Of a DNA stretch of 64,000 nucleotides, positions 7,609 through 15,377 are shown in pieces; position 1 is the stretch's first letter, and every line of letters begins with the position of its first letter. The stretch is from contig NZ_JALBGV010000014.1 in the NCBI RefSeq assembly GCF_023006505.1, forward strand, positions 36,800 through 100,799, given 5' to 3'. The notes beneath the pieces are model-generated. The model saw only the letters and a list, made by a program, of their open reading frames with translations, had not been told where the DNA came from and searched no databases. Made by a program: the position numbers and the translations under genes. Source of the DNA: Neorhizobium sp. SHOUNA12A. Lineage in GTDB: Bacteria > Pseudomonadota > Alphaproteobacteria > Rhizobiales > Rhizobiaceae.

Positions 7609-9698
7609 CACCGAGTGCCGGGCTTTGACGTGCCCTGCAGCAAATCCGCTTCATCGGCAACAATCGAGGCAGCTTCGTTCTGCAGGACGTCTTTGGCGTT
7701 CTTGCGGGCGTTTTCAATAGCAAGATCAGCACTCAGGCTACGCTCGTTTGCTTCCAGGCCATCGTCTCCACTGCGAGCCAAACCGTCGTTTGTTTGCTCG
7801 CGCGCCTTGAGACGGGCTGCCAAGGCAGTCAATTCGTTTTGACGTTCGGATTCATTGAGAGAAATGACGCGCTTTTCGCGCTGCGCCTTCAATTCGGCGG
7901 CGTCCTCGACAAAATGCTGGAAATTCCGGTCGTTTTGCACCCGAGCATCATGGCGGCTTTTGAGCTGCGGCAGCAGCGCCGCCATATTGCCCGCGGCCGT
8001 ATACTTCGCAGGCTTGATCTGGGCCCATGGCAGCGCGTTGTCATAACTCGCCTCGCCAAGGGTCTTCGGGTCCGAAAGGCCGGGCAAGCTGATATCGGGT
8101 GTCACGCCCCGCAATTGTGTCGTCCCGCCGTCGACACGGAAAAACTGCGCAATCGTCAATTTCAGCTCGCCGAATTTCGGTTTGCTGTTGTGGGCGACAT
8201 TGTCGAGATTGATGACGGTTTGTACGGTGCCCTTGCCGAAACTAGGCTCACCGACAATCACACCGCGACCGTAATCCTGTATCGCTGCGGCAAAAATCTC
8301 GGAGGCCGACGCTGAACCGCGATTGATCAGGACACCGACCGGGCCTGCCCAGGCGGGCGCGGATAAATCATCGCTTTCTACCTCGACCTTGCCTTCGGCA
8401 TCGCGTTGCTGAACTACCGGGCCTTTGCCGACGAACAGGCCCGTCAAATCGATCGCTTCGGCCAATGACCCTCCCCCGTTATCGCGCAAATCGATCAAAA
8501 CGCCGTCGACGTTTTCCCGCTTGAGTTCGCCAAGAAGCTTGGCAACATCGCGGCTTGCGCTTCTATAGTCCTTGTCTCCTTTGCGCCGCGCGTCGAAGTC
8601 CTCATAGAACACCGGCAGGGTAATCACCCCAATTCTGCGCGCCGCACCGCGGTCCTCCACGGATAGGATGGCCTTTTTCGCGGCCTGTTTCTCGAGGCTT
8701 ATCTTGTCCCGAACCAGGCTGATGACGCGGTGGCTCTCGCCGGCGTCTGCCGGCAGGACGTCCAGGCGGACAACGGAATCTTTGGTCCCGCGTATCATTT
8801 GCACGACTTCATCGAGGCGGGTGCCCACGACTTCTTTTACGGTGCCATCCTCGCCCTGACCGACCCCGATAATACGATCCCCGACCGCCAGCTTTCCGGA
8901 CAGTTGCGCGGGCCCTCCCGGTACGAGTTCACGGACCGTCGTATAGCCATCGCGTTCCTGCAATACCGCGCCGATACCAACCAGCGAAAGCTTCATCGAA
9001 ATGTCGAAGTTGGCCGAAGCGGCAGCACCGAAATAATCCGTGTGCGGATCAACCGACGTGGTGTAGGCGCCCATGAATGACTGGAAAACGTCGTCGCTCT
9101 TGTACGTATAGGCGCGCTCGAGGATATTTTGATAGCGCTTGTCGAGCGTCTCGCGAATCGCCGCATCGGCTTTGCCGGCCAGCTTCAAACGCAGCCAATC
9201 GCCTTTGACGCGTTTACGCCACAGCTCGTTCCTTTCCTGCTCCGACTGCGGCCAGGGTTCTTCGTCGCGGAGAAAAGAGTAGCTTTCCCGCACGCTGAAA
9301 TCGATGTTCTGCTTGAGCAAGCTGCGCGCGTACGTCATGCGATCGACAACGCGCTGCGCATAGACATTAAAAATCGAAAACGGAATATCCAGGTCTTCCT
9401 GGACGATGGCATCATCGATCCTGGAGCTGCTGGCCATGAACTTGTCGATGTCGGCTTGCAGGAAGAGCATCCGGTCCGGATCAAGGGACTTGATGAACCG
9501 ATTTATGATCTTGACAGATAGCGCATCGTTGAGCGGAACCGGCTTATAGGCATATCGCGTCAGCAATTGTGCGCTCAAATGAGCGGCTTGCGCTTGGCCC
9601 TGCAGCGGCGACAAAGCCGGCGGCGGCCCAACTTCCAGCGCATATGCTGAAGGCGCAATTGCAAGGAATATGCCGAGGAAACCGTGGTGAATGCGCAT
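7608..9698 (-). CDS. prc: Tail-specific (C-terminal processing) periplasmic protease Prc
   Basis: A 696-residue S41 protease of the E. coli Prc/Tsp type, which degrades periplasmic proteins from their C-termini. A signal peptide ends near AYA|LE (about 20/21). A PDZ domain lies around 235-320 and the S41 catalytic domain around 350-560. The Ser/Lys dyad is visible: S464 in GSASASEIF and K489 in SFGKGTVQ, with D475 between; the 11 and 25 residue spacings equal those of E. coli S430, D441 and K455. A long charged C-terminal extension (DUF3340-like) follows. Most rhizobial C-terminal processing proteases I know are the shorter CtpA type, so this long form may be an extra or acquired copy. It stands alone, convergent with the response regulator. 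Confidence 0.92.
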   Translation of the reverse strand: MRIHHGFLGIFLAIAPSAYALEVGPPPALSPLQGQAQAAHLSAQLLTRYAYKPVPLNDALSVKIINRFIKSLDPDRMLFLQADIDKFMASSSRIDDAIVQEDLDIPFSIFNVYAQRVVDRMTYARSLLKQNIDFSVRESYSFLRDEEPWPQSEQERNELWRKRVKGDWLRLKLAGKADAAIRETLDKRYQNILERAYTYKSDDVFQSFMGAYTTSVDPHTDYFGAAASANFDISMKLSLVGIGAVLQERDGYTTVRELVPGGPAQLSGKLAVGDRIIGVGQGEDGTVKEVVGTRLDEVVQMIRGTKDSVVRLDVLPADAGESHRVISLVRDKISLEKQAAKKAILSVEDRGAARRIGVITLPVFYEDFDARRKGDKDYRSASRDVAKLLGELKRENVDGVLIDLRDNGGGSLAEAIDLTGLFVGKGPVVQQRDAEGKVEVESDDLSAPAWAGPVGVLINRGSASASEIFAAAIQDYGRGVIVGEPSFGKGTVQTVINLDNVAHNSKPKFGELKLTIAQFFRVDGGTTQLRGVTPDISLPGLSDPKTLGEASYDNALPWAQIKPAKYTAAGNMAALLPQLKSRHDARVQNDRNFQHFVEDAAELKAQREKRVISLNESERQNELTALAARLKAREQTNDGLARSGDDGLEANERSLSADLAIENARKNAKDVLQNEAASIVADEADLLQGTSKPGTR

Positions 9699-9876
9699 TC
9701 GACTTTGATCCCATTTGCAACGTCGAGACTATAGTGTTGGGATCTTGGTGCAACAATTATGGCGTTTTGGCAACGATATCCGCGAATGGTGCATCCGCCA
9801 CGAAAACACTGGCTCCCCGCGATCGCTTGATCGCCGACACGGGCTCCGGCGCCAGGTCCGCCTTTGAGGGAAAGAA

Positions 9877-10638
9877 TTACGCGCCGCTTCTTGTTCGGCC
9901 GCCATCTACATGAATGATCTGCCCGGTAATAAAGCCCGCTTCATCGGAGACCAAAAAAGCCAGAGCGTCTGCCACGTCCTTGGGCACGCAGGCGCGCTTG
10001 ATGGTCTGTTGGGATATGATCCGCTCCATCACCTCGTCGGCCGACGGCCCATCCAGGGGCAGGCGTCCGGCGAATCCCTCCGTGAGAACGACGGTCGGAG
10101 CGAGCGAATTCACCGTGATGCCCCTGTCTGCAAGTTCGTTGGCGAGTGCCTTCGTGACAGCGTGAACGGCGCCCTTGCTGGCAATGTAGGCGAGGTCGCG
10201 CGTCTGAGGGTGAAGCGTCACGGCAGATCCCGTCGTTACGATTCTTCCCCAACCGGCAGCAGCCATCGCCGGGACAAATTCTCGGGCGAAGTGAACAATG
10301 GATTCGACGTTGATGGCGTGAACGCGTCGCCAGACCTCGGAAGTGACGGTCTCGAGCGTCGTGATAGGCATATAGGCGGCGTTATTTACAAAGATATCGC
10401 AGCAACCGAACAGGTCGAGAACGGTCGATGCAGCGCCTTCAATGTTCCAAGGTTCGCTGACATCGCAGACGAGTGCATATTTCTGTCCGTTGCCGGAAAG
10501 CGACGGCAGGAGTGGGGTGGCGTCGTCCCTGTCGATGACCACGACGTTGGCTCCGTCCGCCGCAAGGCGTTCGCAATAAGCCCGGCCTATACCGCGGGCG
10601 CCGCCGGTCACGACAGCAGTCTTTCCTTCGAGTGACAT
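9877..10638 (-). CDS. SDR-family NAD(P)-dependent oxidoreductase
   Basis: A 253-residue classical short-chain dehydrogenase. The cofactor motif GGARGIG is at 12-18, NNAA at 85-88, and the catalytic residues are S138, Y151 and K155 (YIASK). The C-terminal FITGQIIHVDGG is the usual FabG-like ending. The start MSLEGKTAV was chosen because its ATG overlaps the stop of the NIPSNAP gene (TGATG); the longer frame upstream is shadow sequence. Transcribed together with the NIPSNAP protein, it probably reduces or oxidises a small alcohol or ketone. The substrate is unknown. Confidence 0.9.
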   Translation of the reverse strand: MSLEGKTAVVTGGARGIGRAYCERLAADGANVVVIDRDDATPLLPSLSGNGQKYALVCDVSEPWNIEGAASTVLDLFGCCDIFVNNAAYMPITTLETVTSEVWRRVHAINVESIVHFAREFVPAMAAAGWGRIVTTGSAVTLHPQTRDLAYIASKGAVHAVTKALANELADRGITVNSLAPTVVLTEGFAGRLPLDGPSADEVMERIISQQTIKRACVPKDVADALAFLVSDEAGFITGQIIHVDGGRTRSGA

Positions 10639-11000
10639 CACAGATATCCTCCCGCTGAAGGCAGGCCGTCGAGCCCGCGCAGAAGAACGGTCTCGACCTT
10701 CTTCACGATGACGCGGTCCTGTCGGATCCGTGCAAGCCCTTCCTGCCACCGTGGATCCGCATGAAAGCTATCCCAGTTGCTCTGGACATCTTCGAGCCTC
10801 GAATGGCTCGATATCTGGAAAAGCCTGTCAGTGGTTTCCTCCGTCCAGAAGCCTACCGGCATGATGCCGAATTCCGGCATCATGGGAAGGGCGAGTTCGG
10901 CAAGGACCTGCAACAGGGTCTCCATCTCGCCCTCGAGGACGTCATAGATCCGCAGGTCATACGCGCCGACCGTAGCCAATTGTGTGATCGTGTCGTTCAT
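10638..11000 (-). CDS. NIPSNAP-family protein
   Basis: A 120-residue protein matching the small NIPSNAP/dimeric alpha-beta barrel family (AYDLRIYDVLEGEMETLLQ near the N-terminus; HADPRWQEGLARIR near the C-terminus). Members are often encoded next to dehydrogenases or monooxygenases, and their biochemical role is mostly undefined. It is cytoplasmic, with no signal peptide. Its stop overlaps the start of the SDR gene, so the two are co-translated. Confidence 0.8.
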   Translation of the reverse strand: MNDTITQLATVGAYDLRIYDVLEGEMETLLQVLAELALPMMPEFGIMPVGFWTEETTDRLFQISSHSRLEDVQSNWDSFHADPRWQEGLARIRQDRVIVKKVETVLLRGLDGLPSAGGYL

Positions 11001-11051
11001 CGTCTTTCCTTGATTGACTGGGACCGCGTTGGCTGACGTGAACGCTTACGG

Positions 11052-11084
11052 TGCAGAACCCGCGTTCGAGGCGCGGGTTCTGCA
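11052..11084 (-). terminator. Strong 13-bp hairpin between the epimerase and NIPSNAP genes
   Basis: Perfect inverted repeat TGCAGAACCCGCG (11052-11064) / CGCGGGTTCTGCA (11072-11084) with a 7-nt loop. It starts 7 bp after the epimerase stop. No T-run follows on the minus strand (a short TTT follows on the plus strand), so termination is likely but not of the textbook form. Confidence 0.55.
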
Positions 11085-11090
11085 TTTCAG

Positions 11091-11960
11091 TCAGCCTGCG
11101 TAATATTCCGGGCGACCGAGGTCATCGAGAAGGCTCACCTCCCGCGGCTGCCAGCCGAGGAGTGCGCGCGTCCTCGCGCTGGAAGCCGCCATGTCGCTTC
11201 TCGCGAAATGGGCGAACCAGCCGAAATGCTCGCGCGGCCGGGACTCGACCGGAAGACCGAGCGCGGCTCCGATCGCTTCGGCGATCTGCCTGAAGGGCAC
11301 GCTCTCTTCTGCGACCGCGTGATAGACCGCTTCCGTGACGCCTGTTTCCAGTGCAAGGCGATAGACGCGGGCGGCGTCGCGACGATGAGTGCCCGACCAG
11401 CAATTGGTGCCGTCGTCGACATAGGCGGAGACGCCTGTCTGACGGGCGAAACGGATCAGGGTCGGGACGAAACCATGATCGCCAATTCCATGCACCGAAG
11501 GCGCGAGGCGCACCGTGGCCGCCCGCACGCCGCGCTCGGCGACAGATCGTGCCGCGATCTCCGATTTGCGCGGAAAGGCCGGGTTTGGAAGATCGGCTTC
11601 CGTCGCCCTGCGGGGCAGGCCCATCAGACCGGAGGTGACGATCAGCGGGCGGCTGCTTCCCACCAACGCCTCGCCGAGGGTTACGATCACGCGCCGGTCC
11701 TGCTCGACATTCTCGAGGAACTTGGACAAATCGTCGTGATTGAAGGCGGTATGGATGACGGCGTCGGCCTTTGAGGCCGTTGCGCGCAGGAGCCCAAGGT
11801 CGTCCAGCGAACCTTCGACGGGGGTCGCGCCGATGGCGGACAGCGTGGCTGCCTTTCCGCTTGAACGACAAAGACCGCTCACCGTATGGCCGGCACCGAT
11901 CAGGTCCTCGACAACCGCAGAGCCGACCCAGCCGGTGGCGCCTGTAACGAATACATGCAT
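11091..11960 (-). CDS. NAD-dependent epimerase/SDR-family protein (extended/atypical)
   Basis: A 289-residue NAD(P)-binding protein of the extended SDR/epimerase group. The nucleotide motif is GATGWVG, close to the N-terminus (MHVFVTGATGWVG). The central part is like the SDR families that act on small carbonyl compounds; I see no clear YxxxK, so it may be an atypical SDR. Two in-frame ATGs lie 6 bp apart. The Shine-Dalgarno AGGAGA touches the first and is 6 nt from the second, so the second (11960) is preferred. It runs on the same strand as the O-methyltransferase and is probably controlled by the divergent TetR protein. Confidence 0.82.
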   Translation of the reverse strand: MHVFVTGATGWVGSAVVEDLIGAGHTVSGLCRSSGKAATLSAIGATPVEGSLDDLGLLRATASKADAVIHTAFNHDDLSKFLENVEQDRRVIVTLGEALVGSSRPLIVTSGLMGLPRRATEADLPNPAFPRKSEIAARSVAERGVRAATVRLAPSVHGIGDHGFVPTLIRFARQTGVSAYVDDGTNCWSGTHRRDAARVYRLALETGVTEAVYHAVAEESVPFRQIAEAIGAALGLPVESRPREHFGWFAHFARSDMAASSARTRALLGWQPREVSLLDDLGRPEYYAG

Positions 11961-12002
11961 TTTCATTCTCCTATGGGTGGTTTGTTGGCGTGTGTCTCGG
12001 CA

Positions 12003-12662
12003 TCAGCCCAGGCGGATGGAAAGCTCGATGCCCTCGGCGACCTGGGTCGAGAGGTAAGAGGCGGTCTGCGAGCGGACGTGTTTCAGGTATTCCGGGCTGA
12101 AGTCGACGTCGTCGGCAAGGACAAGCGCGCCGGGCCTCAACCGATCCTCGACCAGCGCAAGTACGTCTTCATAGAGGGCCTTGGCGCCGTCGAGCACGAG
12201 CAGGTCGATGCCTTCGGGCAGATCGCTTGCAAGCGTGTGAAGCGCGTCGCCTTCGCGCACCTCGACAAGATCCGAAAGCCCCGCTTCGGCGATGTTCCGG
12301 CGGGCGCGCGCCACCTTGGACGGCTCGAACTCGGTGGTGATGATGCGACCTCCGTCGTTGTCGCGCAGCGCGGCCCCGAGGAACAGCGTCGAGACGCCGA
12401 AAGAGGTGCCGAACTCGACGATGGTTTTTGCTTTCATGCTCCTCGCAAGCATATAGAGAAGCTCGCCCGTCTCCCTGGACACGGGCAGCCAGAGGTCCTT
12501 CAACCGGCTATAGAAGTCGAGATATTCGGTCTTGCTTGTCAGCAGACGGTCGCGTTCTTCCTCCGACATTGCTGCCATGGCGGGGCTGGTAGCAGCGTCG
12601 GCCTGCCTGAAGAGGCGGTCCAGCAAGGGAGCGAGCGGAGCGCTCAAAAGGGTGGAATTCAT
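12003..12662 (-). CDS. Class I SAM-dependent O-methyltransferase (family 3)
   Basis: A 219-residue methyltransferase of the CCoAOMT-like O-methyltransferase family. The SAM-binding segment IVEFGTSFGVSTLFLG is at 81-96 and the metal/SAM-contact segment DLLVLDGAKALYEDVL near 153-168. It is cytoplasmic. It is divergent from the TetR gene, with a 92-bp shared promoter region, and is followed by the epimerase gene, giving a two-gene unit under TetR-type control. The substrate, perhaps a catechol-like or small phenolic compound in this family, is not known. Confidence 0.85.
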   Translation of the reverse strand: MNSTLLSAPLAPLLDRLFRQADAATSPAMAAMSEEERDRLLTSKTEYLDFYSRLKDLWLPVSRETGELLYMLARSMKAKTIVEFGTSFGVSTLFLGAALRDNDGGRIITTEFEPSKVARARRNIAEAGLSDLVEVREGDALHTLASDLPEGIDLLVLDGAKALYEDVLALVEDRLRPGALVLADDVDFSPEYLKHVRSQTASYLSTQVAEGIELSIRLG

Positions 12663-12710
12663 GATCAGAACCGTTCGTGTTTGCGTATGATTGCGTTGAG
12701 CCGGAAAATA

Positions 12711-12737
12711 CGATTAATTAGTCGCGTTCGCTAATCG
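12711..12737. promoter_or_regulatory. Candidate TetR operator, CGATTA-N15-TAATCG
   Basis: Inverted repeat in the 92-bp region between the divergent methyltransferase and TetR genes. The arms CGATTA (12711-12716) and TAATCG (12732-12737) are perfect, and an inner TTAG/CTAA pair adds symmetry. Position and symmetry fit autoregulation by the adjacent TetR protein; this is inferred. Confidence 0.4.
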
Positions 12738-12754
12738 CTTTACGGGGCTGAGAC

Positions 12755-13399
12755 ATGAACGACCGGGTAAGCTATTCAATTTCTTCAAGAAAGTTGCCGA
12801 AGCAGTCCCGCTCGGAAGCGCTGGTGACGGCAATTCTCGAGGCTGCCGTTCGCGTTTTGGCTGAGGAGGGCGCGCATCGCTTCACCACCGCACGGGTGGC
12901 TGAGAAGGCGGGCGTTAGCGTCGGCTCGCTTTACCAGTACTTCCCCAATAAGGCCGCTATTCTGTTTCGTCTGCAGAGCGACGAATGGCGGCAGACCACC
13001 AACCTGCTGGGCGATATCCTGGGCGACCGCTCGATGCCGCCGCTCGCAAGGCTCCGCAGGCTTGTCCACATGTTCATTCAGTCCGAATGCGACGAGGCTG
13101 CGGTTCGCGTTGCGCTGGATGACGCTGCACCGCTCTACAGAGATGCGCCGGAGGCTTTGGAAGCACGCGAGGCGGGTAGCCGTAACATTGACGCTTTCAT
13201 GCTAGAGGCGCTGCCACGGTCTCCAGAGGCAGTCCGTAACATGGCTGGTGACCTGATTTTCACGGCAATGAGCACCGTCGGCAAAGAGTTTTCCGAGGCA
13301 CAGCATGACGCGGCGGAGATCGAGGGGTTCGCCGATGCAATGGCCGACATGTTCGAAGCCTATATGCGCAAGCTTGGGGGTGATGAACTTTTGCCATAG
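12755..13399 (+). CDS. TetR-family transcriptional regulator
   Basis: A 214-residue TetR regulator. The DNA-binding domain covers about residues 18-65: an initial helix (ALVTAILEAAVRVLAEEG), then FTTARVAEKAGVSVGSLYQYFPNK, the family's hallmark helix-turn-helix. The C-terminal ligand/dimer domain has no recognisable ligand signature. It is divergent from the O-methyltransferase/epimerase pair and 110 bp upstream of the SDR/sigma-factor pair, so it could repress either unit. Confidence 0.92.
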   Translation: MNDRVSYSISSRKLPKQSRSEALVTAILEAAVRVLAEEGAHRFTTARVAEKAGVSVGSLYQYFPNKAAILFRLQSDEWRQTTNLLGDILGDRSMPPLARLRRLVHMFIQSECDEAAVRVALDDAAPLYRDAPEALEAREAGSRNIDAFMLEALPRSPEAVRNMAGDLIFTAMSTVGKEFSEAQHDAAEIEGFADAMADMFEAYMRKLGGDELLP

Positions 13400-13509
13400 G
13401 CGCTGCCGTGTGGACGTGGAAGTCTCCGTGATCCCGAATTCTATCAGCGGCTGACTCTTTTCCAGAGCCTCGATCGTCTTTGCAATATCGAAGCAAAGGA
13501 GCAGGACCG

Positions 13510-14268
13510 ATGAGTCTCAAGGGTAAGAATGTCGTCGTCACCGGTGGAAGCCGCGGGCTCGGCCTGGGGCTGGTGGAGGCACTTGTTGATCAGGAGGCAA
13601 GGGTCACGGTTGTGGCGCGTCAATCCGATGCGCTCGAGGCTGTCCGAACCCGACTGGGCGTTTCGACGATTGCCGCCGATGCCAGGGACGAGGCCGCCGC
13701 ACACCGTATCCTTGCGGACGTTCGGCCGGATATACTTGTGCTGAACGCCGGAGCGAAACCGCCGATGGAGCGATTGGACAAGATCAGTTGGGCCGATTTC
13801 ACCGCGACCTGGGAGCACGACGTCAAAGCCGGGCTACACTGGCTGCAAGGCGCGCTGAACCTGCCGCTCGAACCCGGGACCCGGGTTGTCGTCGTGTCGA
13901 GTGGCGCGGCCGTCGATGGATCCCCGATGTCAGGCGGCTATGGCGGCGCCAAACGCATGCTTTGGTTCATGGCCAAATATGCCAATCGGGTTTCCGAGCA
14001 GAGGCAGCTTGGTATCCGTTTCCAGGCAATCCTGCCTCGGCAAGTGATTTTAGCCACCGGCATCGGTGACATCGCCGCCAGCGCCTATGCCCGGGCCATG
14101 GACATCGAACCCGAAGCATTCGTGGCCCGTTTCGGGGCGCCGATGCCACCGAGGCTCTTCGGCGAAAACGTGGTGGCCGTGCTTGACAATCCGGCTTATT
14201 CTGAGGGGTTCGCATTCGGATTGTCTGGCGACAAGGGTGTGGACGTAATGGAAAGGTTTGCGGATTGA
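13510..14268 (+). CDS. SDR-family oxidoreductase
   Basis: A 252-residue short-chain dehydrogenase. The cofactor motif GGSRGLG is at 12-18, NAGA at 79-82, and the catalytic set is S131, Y144 and K148 (YGGAK). I chose MSLKGKNVVV because an AAGGAGCAGG Shine-Dalgarno lies just upstream; an in-frame ATG 30 bp earlier overlaps that site. The stop overlaps the TTG start of the ECF sigma factor gene, so sigma factor synthesis is coupled to that of this enzyme. The substrate is unknown; the residues after the active site differ from FabG-type enzymes. Confidence 0.88.
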   Translation: MSLKGKNVVVTGGSRGLGLGLVEALVDQEARVTVVARQSDALEAVRTRLGVSTIAADARDEAAAHRILADVRPDILVLNAGAKPPMERLDKISWADFTATWEHDVKAGLHWLQGALNLPLEPGTRVVVVSSGAAVDGSPMSGGYGGAKRMLWFMAKYANRVSEQRQLGIRFQAILPRQVILATGIGDIAASAYARAMDIEPEAFVARFGAPMPPRLFGENVVAVLDNPAYSEGFAFGLSGDKGVDVMERFAD

Positions 14269-15161
14269 GTGCTGGATTGTCGGAACCGGACCGCGGCACA
14301 CGAGCTGAGTTCACAGTCCTGGCCGAGGCATTGCGGCCGGAGTTACATCGCTATTGCGCCCGCCTCATGGGATCGGTGATCGATGGCGAGGATGTCGTTC
14401 AAGACACCTTTGCCAAAGCTCTTGTTGCCCTTGAAGACCTGCACGAGGCGCCGCACCTGCGGGCTTGGTTGTTCAAGATCGCCCATAATCGCGCCTTGGA
14501 TTTGTTGCGCGGCCGGGCGATCCGTGCCGCGGAGCCCGTCGAGGCCGCGGAAAACGTCGTCGACGAAATCAATCTCGATCCCTTGGAGAGTCTCATGCAT
14601 GAAGAAGCGATGCACACTGCGGTGTCGCGGTTCCATGAACTCCCTGTCCTGCAGCGCAGCGCCGTTATATTGAAAGACGTGCTCGACGAACCTTTGGCAG
14701 AGATAGCCTGTTTGCTCGGTATCACAATTGACGCGGTGAAGGGGCATCTGGCGCGGGGACGTGCGCGGCTCCGGGAGATCAATGCGCAAAGCATCCCCCT
14801 TCCGAACCGGACGGCCCCCTCCCCTGCCGTGGTGCGCTACGTTACGTTGTTCAATCAGCGGGACTGGAATGGTCTGCGCGCGCTCCTCGCCGAGGACGTG
14901 AAACTCCGGCAGTCCTCGCACCCGCTGCGCTCCGGCGCTGCAGACGTCGGTCTGTTCTTCACGATCTACGCCAAGTGCGACGGAATATGGCTTGTCCCGG
15001 CCTGGCTGGAGGGCCGGCAGGTCATCGCCGTTTTCAGCGCCCAAGGCGACCCGAAACCGACCCACCTCATGTGGTTGGAATGGAGTGGCGAACGGATCAG
15101 TTTTATCCGCGATTATCGCTACGCTCCTTACATTGTCGATGATGCGGAGTTGGTGTTCTGA
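14265..15161 (+). CDS. ECF-type RNA polymerase sigma factor with SnoaL-like C-terminal domain
   Basis: A 298-residue sigma-70 family protein. Region 2 lies around 20-90 (HRYCARLMGSVIDGEDVVQDTF, split by family convention) and region 4 around 118-172 (LPVLQRSAVILKDVL, then IACLLGITIDAVKGHLARGRARLRE). The last 110 residues form a SnoaL/NTF2-like domain, as in the ECF41/ECF56-like groups, where such domains replace a separate anti-sigma factor. The start is TTG at 14265, supported by GGAAAGG 8 nt upstream and by overlap with the SDR stop. The context of SDR and epimerase genes resembles the oxidoreductase/epimerase neighbourhoods reported for ECF41. Target promoters are unknown. Confidence 0.85.
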   Translation: MSAGLSEPDRGTRAEFTVLAEALRPELHRYCARLMGSVIDGEDVVQDTFAKALVALEDLHEAPHLRAWLFKIAHNRALDLLRGRAIRAAEPVEAAENVVDEINLDPLESLMHEEAMHTAVSRFHELPVLQRSAVILKDVLDEPLAEIACLLGITIDAVKGHLARGRARLREINAQSIPLPNRTAPSPAVVRYVTLFNQRDWNGLRALLAEDVKLRQSSHPLRSGAADVGLFFTIYAKCDGIWLVPAWLEGRQVIAVFSAQGDPKPTHLMWLEWSGERISFIRDYRYAPYIVDDAELVF

Positions 15162-15197
15162 TCCAGCCCAACCCGATTTTCGCCCGTCCGCCGACGT

Positions 15198-15247
15198 CCA
15201 TCCCGAAAGCGGTGTGAAACCATCACAACATGCATCTTTCGGGATGG
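15198..15247. repeat. Long nested inverted repeat after the sigma factor gene
   Basis: A 12-bp perfect stem CCATCCCGAAAG (15198-15209) / CTTTCGGGATGG (15236-15247). Its 26-nt loop contains a second hairpin, TGTGA-AACCA-TCACA. It lies 36 bp after the sigma factor stop and has no T-run. It could be an mRNA-stabilising end, a terminator component or a protein site. Confidence 0.45.
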
Positions 15248-15309
15248 TCCATCGATGACATCGACAGCTACGAGGGAACCACTGCGTAAAGGCGGTGATC
15301 CCTCCGATC

Positions 15310-15331
15310 AGGCGGCCACGCGCCGCCTTTT
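15310..15331 (+). terminator. Rho-independent terminator
   Basis: AGGCGGC stem-loop: GGCGGC (15311-15316), loop CACGC, GCCGCC (15322-15327), then TTTT. It follows the sigma factor gene in the 216-bp gap before the convergent ABC binding-protein gene. The gap holds no other gene that I can see. Confidence 0.6.
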
Positions 15332-15377
15332 CACGACATCGCGGCCGGGTCGACTAACCGTGAGGAGCGGATGACGA

